Source: Galeruca laticollis
Lineage: Eukaryota > Arthropoda > Insecta > Coleoptera > Chrysomelidae
Direction: 5' to 3'
DNA: 64,000 nucleotides
NCBI GenBank assembly: GCA_963921935.1
Contig: OY998181.1
Coordinates: 114,844,957-114,908,956 of the forward strand
The translations under genes and the position numbers were made by a program. The number at the start of each line of letters is the position of its first letter. The stretch's first letter is position 1. The notes beneath the pieces are model-generated. The model was not told the DNA's origin. It was given only the letters and a program-made list of their open reading frames with translations, and did not search any database. This document shows, in pieces, positions 43,980-54,568 of this stretch.

Positions 43980-45202
43980 AACTGAACTCTTCATCAGAAA
44001 AATCTGAAGAATCGTCTTGTCATAAGTTAATAATTAACGGTTCGATCTCTCTAGTTTCGTCGATTAAGTCGTCAAGATCCCACATTTTCCCCTCCTCAGC
44101 TATAACATGTTTTATGGCACTTTGCCAGTTTTCGGCAATCACAATCGCCAATGAACCCATCTAAAGTTGCCGTACTTCTTGAAGTTTGAAGGTTTTGTTG
44201 TTCCTGGCAACATAACCATTCACTTGTGCCCATATAAGCTCTATTGGGTTCAGCTCACAATAAAACCTCTACTTTTTGCCATCTCATCGATTACAAATTT
44301 CTTAAACTCTGCCTTACGCTGTCTAACAATTTGCAAAAGTTGTTTTTTCACCATTGTATTATCAAAATTCAAGGCTTTACACTGCAACCACTCATTTATC
44401 GTCGCTTTTTTCCATGAACTTGTGGGAAGCTTCTCTACTAATCGAGAATGATAGCTGGCGTTATCCATTGCAATAACTGAATTCTGGGGAATGTATTCTA
44501 TCATTTGTTGGAAATATTCCTCAAAAACGTCAGCCATCATTTCTTCGTGGTAGTCTTTGGTTGAATTAGTTTGAAATTCCAACAATCCTTGATCCAAAAA
44601 TCCGTTTCCTCTACCTATATGGGTTATAATAAGCCTGTGTCCATTTCCAGACGGAAGTCTTAATCCTGTTGACAGCTTGTCAGGAATCCAGTATATTTTT
44701 ATCTTGCCAGATTTTCATAACGGTGTGTCCTCCATTTAGCCAAGTTTCATCCAAATAGGAAATATTCTTACATTAGTTGCAATATTTTCGAATTGACCTT
44801 AAGTTATCTCGTCTCCGGCAAACAATATCCGGCCTACCAATAAGAAAATGCTTTTGTTCTGTTTTTCCCACCGAAAGTTCGTACTCTAGTTCTTGATAGT
44901 TGTGGAAGGGTTTCGTCATTCTGGGCGGCTTGCACAATCTAGTGCAAAGTTGGTATTTCTTTTTCGAAATACATACCATGAACTATTCTATGTACACTGT
45001 TTTTGACATCGTCGTCAATTTCTAACGGTTTCTTCCCCGGGCGAGGAATAAGTTCACCGAGGTTCCGGCTTTTTCTCTCACGTAAAAATCTATAAATCGT
45101 TGATTCTCCTACCCCTATCATATTAGCACAGTTCCTAATTATGTCGTGGACTGAAATTGTGGGGTTTTGGTGCTCAAGAAAGATGTTATCATCTCTTGAC
45201 AT
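43980..45202 (-). pseudogene. Sailor (DD82E) transposase, third lineage
   Basis: N-terminal HTH part (44939-45202) has ISVHDIIRNCANMIGVGEST then IYRFLRERKSR. A frameshift follows, then D1 in SYLDETWLNGGHT (near 44740), then an open frame 44250-44597 with D2 in SVIAMDNASYHSRLVEKLP. E follows in FYCELNPIELIWAQV in another frame. About seven codons that hold LRLPPYH in the other copies are missing here; allowing for them, the D2-E spacing returns to 82. All three catalytic residues remain, unlike the first copy. Stops near 44685, the frameshifts and the deletion inactivate it. No TIRs recognised. Confidence 0.82.
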
Positions 45203-45516
45203 TTTTTGTCCAGCTGCTTCGGCATTTTATTAATCACACACTGCAGCTTTGCCTAAATAATAAGTTATGAGGATAACTGTTTTTTTTAATCTCAGAGAAG
45301 CAATAAATTTAAAAGCACCAAAAAAACTTGTAAATATTAGACGATTATCATGCCCTGCGATCTTTTATAGCCACTGCTAAACTGCATTTTTAACGCCATC
45401 TATTCGCTTAGGAGGTTACTAACCAACTTTATTTTACTGATTGCTGTAATACCGTGATCTGTGAATTTACCCAAACCAAGCTGTTTGGATAACAATTTTG
45501 AAAAATAAAGTAATTT
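45203..45516. other. Intergenic DNA
   Basis: Probably part Sailor end sequence. No frame seen. Confidence 0.35.
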
Positions 45517-46266
45517 TTGACAAATGGGTAAATTTATGTGGAAACAGAAGGTTGAAGGATGAAATGACATCTGAGAATATTTACAACAATTAGAGTGTGT
45601 GATTCACACTTTTCATCTAAAGATTTTGGTCCAAATAAAGTTCTGAAAAGAGGAGTTTTCCCATCAGTCAATTTACCAGGTAAATCTATAATAATTGAAT
45701 AAAAAAAACTAACAACTAACTAGGATACATTTATTCAATAATTGTTTTTATTTTCTAGAATCTTTAGAAACAGTAACTGATGATGTTCCTTCCTCAATAA
45801 TTGAAGCTGAACCATCAACCTCTTTAGCTGTACCACAAATTAGCACTGCATTTGTAACTGAGAGTCTTAGGACTTTAAAGTTACTGGAAGCTTTAAATGC
45901 TCAGTTTGTAAAACTGAGAGTTACAAAAGCACAAGAATCCTATGCTATTAATGAGGCTAGCTGTAGCTATTCAGTTGAACCCGAGCTGAAATTATCAACA
46001 CATGCTGTTCAAGATTCTACTTCTGTCACACCAGCAGACTTGAATACCACAGTAACTCCAAAAAGAAGTGAGTGAATAAATAATTTATTTATCAATATAT
46101 AGGTGTTTAACAAAGAAACTTTCACAGAAATAGTAGATAGGTATAGGTCAATATTTTGATTTAATAAAAAACATGAAAAATTATTGGGTACTTAGAATTT
46201 ATAATTTCATATTATTCTCTAGGGTTAAAGACCTATAACCAAAAGTCAGATGTCTCTATCAAATAG
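45517..46266 (+). pseudogene. THAP-domain gene remnant, three exons
   Basis: THAP domains are zinc-coordinating DNA-binding modules found in host factors and P-element transposases. Exon 1 (to 45679) has KWVNLCGNRRLKDEM, then a frame break, then RVCDSHFSSKDFGPNKVLKR and GVFPSVNLP (Cys and His ligands plus the AVPTI-like end). Exon 2 (45759-46068) is a Ser/Thr-rich linker with TLKLLEALNAQFVKLRV. Exon 3 (46223-46266) ends PKRRLKTYNQKS and a stop. Splice sites are canonical: CAG|GTAAAT, TTTCTAG, GAA|GTGAGT, TCTCTAG. AATAAA at 46427. The first Cys pair and the start are missing; the break near 45590 could instead be an unrecognised splice acceptor. Confidence 0.6.
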
Positions 46267-46439
46267 CCACTCAATTTAAAAAAAGAGCTACCCAGTTTAG
46301 AAGAAGTCGTCAATTGCTGTTAAAAAGTTATGCTGCTGAAACCTTTGAAAAATCTAAACTTTTTGAAAAATGTGTATCCAGTATATTGTATCATATGTGT
46401 AATATTTGTTAGCACATGCTATTATCAATAAATCATTAT

Positions 46440-47608
46440 TATCATAAGTTTGAGAAGAAAATAAATAAAATCACCTGTACTATTATATAAACAAAATTTT
46501 ATATTAAATTTTTGAAACTATTTGTCGACATTCGTCTTTTAATTAACTATCCTGGTTAATAAAAACGGATAAAAGCTTTAAACAGCTTTTTGAAACAACC
46601 TATCCTACTTTTAAGCCAAAATAAAATAACAAGTGGTTTCAAAAAGTGTTTAATCTTTGTGTGACTGTTTTTATTTGTTTATTTAGGAAAAACAATATAC
46701 TTAGGCATAATTTAAAAAACCTTCAGTATCTGCTTGGCTTGCCATCTAGTAGTACCTAGTGAAGTGTGACTAATCATGCAGGTCTCTTTCTTCATTTTTT
46801 CCCTGTTGGTGAATAGTAACCTTCCACCACAATAGATGGCGCAGCACTCAACAAAACTTTGTGGCTTCGGACTTAGTACAGGAGATTCCATTCTTCCCCG
46901 TATTAAAAGTATTTATCTATGACGATTATCGAATGTCAATAAACGTCAAAACAAATTGGGGAATTTCACCAGTTGATTTGCCAATCCGTTAGCTGTAAAT
47001 TGCCCTGGCTGTTGAGGATAAATTGTATTCACGGTTGGTAAATTAATATTTATTCTGATAAGCAGGAAAGTTACTAAAAATGACATCATCGTCTTTTTAT
47101 CGTAAATAAACTATATAAGTTATCATCAGTGCTTCTCTATGAGGAATTAAATTTAACAATTGCAAGTTTAAGTTGAAGAACTCCTCGAGTTCGCCATTGG
47201 GAGTATAATTTCTCCGAGCTTTGTTCGGATAATTGATGAGCAGGATACGGGCTTATCCTCACCAGGATTCCAAATTCACTTGAATAATGTATTAATTTGC
47301 AATTAAAAGAAAATTTTCTAAAAAAAATTTCTTCTTACTTATATAATTTTATTGCTATTTATAAACGCAGAATATCAGTGTTGACAGTTTGCTCTCTATT
47401 TATTTTGGGGTTTGTCTATGTTTTGACATGTGTTATGTCACTTCATTTGTCAGAATGTGGTCGGTACTACTAGCCACGTGGTCTTAAAATCTTAAAATTT
47501 CTCATTGACTTTAACTCTGTAAAATTTTATACACAATGACAGTTATCGTGCTTATGTAATCTACTTTGACTGTTTCACTATGAAATTTTACATATTTAAT
47601 AACTCATA
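46440..47608. other. Intergenic DNA with small palindromes
   Basis: GAACTCCTCGAGTTC near 47178 and TCCGAGCTTTGTTCGGA near 47213 are compact palindromes. No gene. Confidence 0.45.
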
Positions 47609-47618
47609 CACTCTATCA
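47609..47618 (+). repeat. MULE target-site duplication, left
   Basis: CACTCTATCA, identical to 49472-49481. Confidence 0.85.
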
Positions 47619-49471
47619 GAGACCGGTCAGTTGGACCACGAGTACCTGCATTAATCCTTTTTTAAAAAAGGTCATGCTAAGCCTACCCTTCAGTTCGACC
47701 AGGATAAAATTTTATTTTCTAATCGATTTAATGGAATTACAATATCATTAGGGTAGTAATAGTGGGTAGTTTTCGACACTTGCAAATTTCTATCATAATT
47801 TAAAATATTAGTTTAAATCCAGCAACGTTCTAGTATATAGTCAATTTAGTTTGTTCAAGAAGTGTTACTGCACCAAAAGTGGATTTGAAGTGTATGATTA
47901 GTGAAAAAGGACACAAATTGTTGTTACTAAATAATTTTAAATTTTCTAAAGCTCATGTAACAAAATGCGGAAAAATTCGTTAGAGGTGTGTTAAGAGAAA
48001 GTGCTCTTCTAAAATTTATATCGAGGAAGACGAAATAACTATCATAGAAACACATCTAGAGCATAATCACATGGAAGCTAGTACTCTTAAAAGGCAACAG
48101 GTTAGCAATGCTTTGAAAAGGAAGGCGTTAGAAGAAGTTTTGTTCTTTTTATTTTTATTACCACGCTTTATTCAACTTGATGTGTCTGTTTATTTATTTA
48201 TCTGTTTTTATTTTTGCGTTTTTATTTTTGACCGAAAAATTATTTTTTACTTTTGAGTACACTTAAATAAAACGTGGTTTAAAAAAAAATATTTTCTCCA
48301 TATTTTTATTATATTAACTTAACTATCGCTACCATTTTTTTTAACAGAATAACGAAATTACTGGAAAAATGATATCTTCCGATTTGGAGTGTTTACGGCG
48401 GAATATATATGTCGCTCGTCGCAGTGTTTCAACACCACATCATAAAAATAAAAATGAAGTGTATGATACACTCCTGGACATGCAACCAAAAACTAATAAA
48501 GCTGAGGAATTCTTAAGTGTAGTTGATAAAGAAAATGGTGTTTTCGTGTTATACAAATTTACATTCTCTTTGCTCTGTGAGTACAATATATATGGATGGA
48601 ACATTTCTGTTTTGTACTAAATTTTTCCTTCAATTATTTACTGTTAAAAATGGCTATTATAAACCTGTTGCGTTTTGCTTATTATTATTTAAACCTTCAA
48701 CAGTCATTGTTGATATTGAACAGGCAATTCATAACGCTTGTTCAATAATGTGGCCGAATATAAAAATTATAGGATGTAGATTCCATTCGTGCCAATCGTG
48801 GTATCGTAAAATTCAAAATTCGGGCTTAGTCACAGAATATAGGAAGATTAATTCAGAAATAGGCAATTCTCTTAAATTATTTTTTGGACTTCCATTTTTA
48901 GACCCTCATGAAGTAGGAAACTTTTTTTCTGAAGAAATTCATTCTAATTGCCCAGTAACCCGAGTCTATCGAAATTTTGCGATTATATCGTGGAAACTTA
49001 TATCGATGAAGAAAGTAATTTTCCCCCAAGTATGTGGGCTTGTACTACAGATAGTATGTACATGACCACAAACGCGTGTGTATCATTTCATTCTGATTTT
49101 AATTCTAATTTTTAATAGTTTTCACCCGAGTTTGTTTAAGTTTGTAAATATTTTAATAAACTTCCAAGCAGAAACATATATTAAAATGAATTCCGCAAAA
49201 TGTTCCACCAAAAAACTAAGTGCAACACAGAAAAAAAGTGATTTTATTAAAGATAACATAGCAGAATATAAAAATGGCCTTTTATCACAAAAAGATTTTG
49301 TAAAAATTATGTCTTATTATAATTCACCGCAATAATAAATAATATGTTAGGTGAAAAGTGATTGTTTTAATTCTTAGAACACAACTTTAATCCGCCCAAA
49401 GAGCGGTCGTGGTCCAACTGATCGGCGTACTTAAAACAGGTACCTGGTCCGTGGTCAAACTGTCCGACTCC
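47619..49471 (+). mobile_element. FLYWCH-type MULE (MuDR superfamily) transposon
   Basis: 1853 bp between a perfect 10-bp direct repeat. Inner ends are imperfect TIRs (15 of 21: CAGTTGGACCAC on the left against the reverse complement of GTGGTCAAACTG on the right). Each end also carries a second inner CAGTTSGACCA-like block. A FLYWCH finger plus a MULE transposase core lies inside. The 9-11 bp duplication class is that of MULEs. Confidence 0.85.
47894..49335 (+). pseudogene. MULE transposase with FLYWCH zinc finger
   Basis: Starts at ATG 47894 (MISEKGHKLLLLNNFKFS). FLYWCH finger: VTKCGKIR, an in-frame TAG (47981) where Trp is expected, RCVKRKCSSKIYIEED, and ETHLEHNHMEAS (C-C-H-H). A 211-bp intron probably lies at 48137-48347. 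The core follows: D1 in STIYMDGTFLF, D2 in STVIVDIEQAIHNA, and GCRFHSCQSWYRKIQ. Only a few residues separate FCLL and KPST, so about 25-30 residues are lost compared with the family. A late frame (49142-49335) gives the C-terminal SDFIKDNIAEYKNGLLSQKD. Frameshifts near 48540 and 49000 inactivate it. Confidence 0.8.
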
Positions 49472-49481
49472 CACTCTATCA
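49472..49481 (+). repeat. MULE target-site duplication, right
   Basis: CACTCTATCA, identical to 47609-47618. Confidence 0.85.
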
Positions 49482-50180
49482 TGGGTGTAGTTTTTTGTAA
49501 CCCTAGACAAGTATGTATTATTCTTTGATATTTTGATTTTCAAACTTTTCTAGAGAAGCACTGATGATGACTTATAGTTGAAAGCGCTTTGGAAAAAAAT
49601 ATTATACTTTGCAAGTTACATACAAATATTTTCTATCTGTTTAATTTTATTTCCAAAGGTCCCTAAAGCATTTAAATCGAACTATTTTTTATGAATAGTA
49701 GTGTAGGACCTCGTAAGTATTATCCTAGTCTAACCTTCGAAAGTTTATTAAAATTGTGATACTGAATATTTCTTATAAAGCACCCAGAAAATATATTTTC
49801 ATATTTATATAAATTTAACTATTCCCAGCGTGACTAGCTGTATCATTAAAAAATTATTGACCTTTCTAATATTGCTATTAATCGTAATTTCGTTGGAAGG
49901 AAGAGTTTTGGGAGTCCATAAATTATTTGTGTGCTGCTTGCATTCGCGTTTCAAACAGAAGCGCCAAAAATAGGGGGAAAAGCGACAAAACAGGAAACAT
50001 AACTCTATCCCTAAGAAACCGGGAAGAGGTATCCACTTCCATTAACGTAAACAGGTCGAAATTGTTTGAGGGAGTTTTTTCGAAGAACCGTGCTTGTTCA
50101 ACTTTTGTTCCGGAAAAACTATGCATTGGAATTTATTTTATTTGATAAAAAAAGGTATGGATTATATGAGTCAGCTTGAT
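49482..50180. other. Intergenic DNA
   Basis: Overlapping open frames on both strands at 49923-50145 (about 70 codons each) have no recognisable family. Confidence 0.4.
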
Positions 50181-50740
50181 ATAATAATAATACGCATTTA
50201 TTGACCACACAAGTTTTACAGCAACTAAAATTTACATTACAAAACGTGGCCAAAAGGCAGAGTTCAGAGCTTACCTAATCTGTAACAATTAGCCAAGTTC
50301 TGCTCTTCCACTCAACTTTTCAAATGTATACAACTATGTGAATTGCAAATACAAAAATACAAATATAAAAAAGTACACAACTATGTAAATTAATGAATAA
50401 GTTCAAGCACATCAAGACAAGATCCAGTGAAATAACTTGAAACAACAAAAACATTAGTCTAGTTTAAGCCTGCCATTAATTAAATCCATTTTTACCGTAT
50501 ACTTGAATTTATTGAATGAAAATGTTGAGTAGCCTGGTTATATAAAACGAAAAAGAGCCCTAAAACAATTTGGTTTTGTGGATAGGTGGAGTCAGTTTAT
50601 ACTTATGTCTAATATATTATGAACGTCAGTTCTAAAAGTTATTTTGTTATAAATATGCGGGTGTATAAGTTTTAATAATTTTCATAAAGTGCAAGCTTGT
50701 AAGGCACGTGTCTGATTCATATTTAGCCATACAAGTGTTT

Positions 50741-52081
50741 TTAAATGTGATCCCTTCTGTGCAATCCACAAATAAATCGAATGTTCTGAATTCTTTGTAA
50801 TCTTGTCTCATCATATTTAAATAAACATGGCCCATAAACTGTGTCTTCATAATTAGCATGTGATAAAACAATTGACTCACACAGCATTTTTTTAGTTTTT
50901 TTGTTAAACAGATTTTCATTTGCATATAATAATTTTAAGCTACTATAAGCTTTTCTAGCAATACCGGACACATGAGAGCTAAATTTGAACGACTCGTCAA
51001 TGAGAATGCCTAAATTTTTGGCACAACTTTCTAGCCGGAGATCTTCACTGCCAATTTTTATTTCAATGTGATTACGAGATCGATTTTTTGTAGCGGTGCG
51101 TCCAAATAGAAGCATTTTGGATTTAGTGGGATTAACAGTTAAGCAATACATTCTGGATGTATTTATTAACGATTCAATATCTTTGTTAATGCCATTGCAG
51201 GGAACCTCAATGTCTTGGTCTGGAAAATAAATATAGAGTTGAGTGTCATCTGCGTAGGTATGTACTGTGCAAGGAGATAAGGAGAATAGCGAAGTATATA
51301 TTACAAATAGGAGTGTGCCCAAGATTGACCCTTGAGGTACTCCAGTTTGAATATAACGAAATCCTGAGACAGTATTATTTAGCACAACAGCTTGGCATCT
51401 GTTGTGTAAGTAGTTTTGAAGCAACGATACTGCTTCAGGTGAGAACCCAATGTACTTTGAAAGAGCTAAAAGGAGATTATGATCAATTAGGTTAAAGGCC
51501 TTGGAATAATCTAAAAGAATTAAAACAGTTAACAAATTGTTATCAGTTGCTCTATGGATATCATCTGTGACCTTTAATAGGGCAGTAGTACAACTAAAAC
51601 CTGGCCTAAATCCGGACTGACATGGCGAGAGTAACGAAAATGCGTTTAAATAGTCACGTATTTGCTTGTCAAGGAGTTTTTCAAAAAAATTTGATAGACA
51701 ACAGAAAATACTTATTGGACGTAAATCGGAGAAGTCCATAGGTGAAGAGATCCTAGATAACGGAACCACAATAGCCTTTTTCCAAACTGTTGGGTAAGTA
51801 TTTGTAGAAATAATAAAATTAAAAATGTGCTTCAAATAAATTAACAAAAAAGGACAAACGTATAATAACATTTTACAGCTGATATGATCAGCACCAACAG
51901 CTGCAGACTTAATAGACAATAATTTGTGATATACATCATCTTCAGTTACTTCACAAAATGCGAAGTTACCTGCATTAGTTTTAATATTTCTATTAAAATA
52001 GTTTAATAGATCATTATCGGGTATTTGAACGGTATTAGTTATTTTCACAAAATAATCATTAATTTTATTAATGTCAGACAA
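50741..52081 (-). pseudogene. CR1-like reverse transcriptase (446-codon open part of ORF2)
   Basis: RT blocks in order: DLRPISIFCCLSNFFEKLL (120-137), SGFRPGFSCTTALL (156-169), motif A ILLDYSKAFNLIDH (D191), GVPQGSILGTLLF (247-259), motif C TYADDTQLY (D278, D279), then NPTKSKMLLFG and KNLGILIDESFKFSSHV. All three catalytic aspartates are present; SKAFN for SKAFD is the only change in a key block. The C-terminal end loses the frame at RDHI, where HI(S/R)P is usual, and re-enters near 50925 in another frame. The true ORF2 begins at about 53095, so this start is internal. Confidence 0.85.
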
Positions 52082-52281
52082 GTGGGGAGGGATTACACAA
52101 TTAGCTTTTTTATCATAATTGTCAAGGGATTTTAACTCTTTCCAGATGTTTGATTTCGTTTGTGTAGTTAGTTTGAGCTCTAAATAAGCTTTTTTTCCAG
52201 TTTGACTGTCCTATTTGTTAAATTTCTGAGATCTTCATAATAATTAGAATGGGCCAAGTATTTAGTCTTTTTAAATCTGTG

Positions 52282-53095
52282 TTAAGCTTTATTTCTCAAC
52301 GACATCATTAGCTTAAGATTTGAAGTGAGCCACGGTGATTTAGGTTTTGTTATTTTAACTATTTTTATAATAGCATGACGGTTAAAGACGTCTAAAAATA
52401 ATTTAGAAAAACACTCAATCTTGTTATCCACTGTACTGCTTCGAAAGATATCATTAAAGTTGGTAGAAATCAGATCAGCACAAAAATCATTGAGCACAAA
52501 ATTTGAAAAATCTCTGTATGTGTAAAAAGGTAACTAAGTGATGATTGGTAATGGTTGGACAGTCAACAGCAAGAATATTATCACATTTTAAGTTACTTGA
52601 ACAAATTATTACATCCAAGAGTGTACTTGAATTAGCTGTTATATGCGTGGGTTGATCAATAACTTGGTTCAAATTAAACACTTCCAAAACGTTGCTAATT
52701 AAGTAATTAAATGTAGGTGTAATATTTCCCAGTACTTCTTCCAAGCCTGTAACAAAGTTTACAGCTGAATATTTAGGTAGTTTGTACACGGAACCGATGG
52801 CGTATGTTAGATAATTTAGACTAAATGAAATCCATACTTTCAATATTACTTGCTGGTAAATTATTTTTTATTTTTGCTCTAAATTTTATCTTGATATAAA
52901 TGGCAACACCTCCACCTCTCTGATCTTTTCTATCTTTCCTAAAAAGCTTATAACCAGGAAGGGAGATCAAGTCGCTCAATATATTTACATTTAGCCCAGT
53001 TTCTGATATGGTAATAATATCATATTTTCATGTACTGCTCTCTTAAACTCGGGAAAATTACTCAACATGGATCTTACATTAATGTGACAAATCTC
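52282..53095 (-). pseudogene. CR1-like endonuclease and linker
   Basis: From 53095 downward: FEICHINVRSMLSNFPEF, IITISETGLN (Glu kept; T-W is T-G here), DLISLPGYKLFRKDRKDQRG and GGVAIYIK. A stop and frame change follow, then 52487-52843 gives YKLPKYSAVNFVTGLEEVL, NLNQVIDQPTHITANSSTLL and NHHLVTFLH (H near the end). 52282-52497 carries the linker KSPWLTSNLKLMMSLRNKA. At least three frame breaks. Confidence 0.78.
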
Positions 53096-53544
53096 AAATA
53101 ACAACATATCCAAAATATTTAGACAGATCGCAATTAAACTATAATTACAAATTTAATAAAAGTAAACGTTAAATTACTTAAAATAATAATAGTAATATCA
53201 AAGTGACAATAAATTGGTGAATATACTAATTTTACTGGTGTACACCTGAATTTGTATAAGTTCATGATAATGATAAAACCTAAAAGAATATAATATATAG
53301 AAAACAACAAAATAAAAGATTAAAAATAAAATCAAATCAAAAGTGAACTGTCAATTAGAAGTTATTTTTTAGAAGTAGGATTATATCTCTGTTTTTGCTG
53401 AGAACGTGTATAGGCAACTTTTGTGCTTATTGGTCGTTGATTCCTTTGTAGAACGTCTAGTGATGAATGGGTAGCAGTATTAATATTATCCCCATTAGAT
53501 GGGAAGGCCGGTAATGTATATTTAGGCGTTGTGTTTTCTATTTT

Positions 53545-54141
53545 TTATAATTTTAATATTTCTTCATATGTGAACGATTCTTCATCGATATATAATTTAT
53601 TATATTTTATGTAACAATTATTTTTTCCTTCTTTTTTCGCTAGAATTAGATGTTTACGGAGTAACTGGTACTGTTTTCGCGGTTTTTGAGTGAAATCATC
53701 TGATATGGAAATTGTTTTACCTTTCAATAATTTTCGTTTTTCGATTATTTGTTTTTTAACAAGAAATCTGGAGAATTCAATTTTTAGAGGACTGTTTGCG
53801 TCTCTTCCCAAAAAGTAATAATTATTGATGTCTTCCTGCGTAATATTAATATTCAAAAGATCATTTAGTTCGTTGCAAACCTTGTCACAATCTGTTATCT
53901 CACTTCTTTTGGTTAGTTCAAAAATAATAATATTATTCTTATTTTCAAACTTCTTCCTTTCTTCCACTTCAAGTTTTAATTCGTTATTTTCAATCTCAAG
54001 CTTCCTTACTTTTTCTCTTAGTTCCTCGAATTGTAATTTTTGCCTAGCCTCTGATGCCTCTATATAACTTTTTATTTTATTACGATTTTTAATAATTTCT
54101 TCCAAAAGTTGTTTTGTTGATATTTGCTCATTTTCTACCAT
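53545..54141 (-). CDS. LINE ORF1, coiled-coil RNA-binding protein
   Basis: A 198-aa open frame. Residues about 5-75 form a charged heptad region (QKLQFEELREKVRKLEIENN), a likely trimerising coiled coil. Residues about 75-150 hold IIIFELTKRS, DCDKVCNELNDLLNINI and NNYYFLGRDANSPLKIEFS, the RRM-like fold of L1-type ORF1 proteins. The C-terminal part is basic (PRKQYQLLRKHLILAKKEGK). It would coat element RNA. No break is visible. It sits about 450 bp upstream of the endonuclease. Confidence 0.75.
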   Translation of the reverse strand: MVENEQISTKQLLEEIIKNRNKIKSYIEASEARQKLQFEELREKVRKLEIENNELKLEVEERKKFENKNNIIIFELTKRSEITDCDKVCNELNDLLNINITQEDINNYYFLGRDANSPLKIEFSRFLVKKQIIEKRKLLKGKTISISDDFTQKPRKQYQLLRKHLILAKKEGKNNCYIKYNKLYIDEESFTYEEILKL

Positions 54142-54170
54142 TTCAAGAATTTTTAACTAACGTGTGTGGT

Positions 54171-54397
54171 CTGCTATAATTATTAATTACTAATCACTGA
54201 TTGTTAGAATATTCCATTGAATACCTTGAACTTTTTGTTTGAATTCTTTGAACTTTTTATTTTGTTATGAATGACCAAATACTAGATTTCTAGACATTAA
54301 GCTTAGTTTACAGTTGAGTAATTGCACCTATCTCATCATGCAAGTTTGAAAATATTCAGTACAGTACATACCAATCAAGCTTGGATAATTTTCAGGA
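54171..54397. other. Short spacer
   Basis: Nothing seen. Confidence 0.4.
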
Positions 54398-54441
54398 GGC
54401 CTTCTGCACACGGAGCGTATCGTCATAGATGCGTATTAGAT
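54398..54441 (+). repeat. PIF/Harbinger left TIR, 44 bp
   Basis: Matches the reverse complement of 57035-57078 at 42 of 44 positions (GGCCTTCTGCACACGGAGCG then TATC). Confidence 0.95.
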
Positions 54442-54568
54442 GCTACGTACGCTTTTGTACTGCTCACTTGTGTCTTTATGGAGAACTGTACACGAGGCGT
54501 CAGCAGTGGGGATTCGTCAGTCGCTTAGCTGCATCTGTAGCGTATACAGGGTCGTATTTTTACATAAA

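Larger units (their letters stand above)
50181..54170 (-). mobile_element. CR1-like non-LTR retrotransposon
   Basis: Minus-strand order ORF1, endonuclease, RT, 3' UTR. The 3' end at about 50181 is a short (TTA)n microsatellite, the tail type of CR1/L2-group LINEs rather than poly(A). The RT frame is open for 446 codons and ORF1 for 198, so this is one of the least decayed elements in the window, although ORF2 is frameshifted between the endonuclease and RT. Confidence 0.82.

Noticed and set aside
49923..50145. Overlapping open frames on both strands
   Set aside because: Neither shows a family motif; one is likely a shadow of the other.
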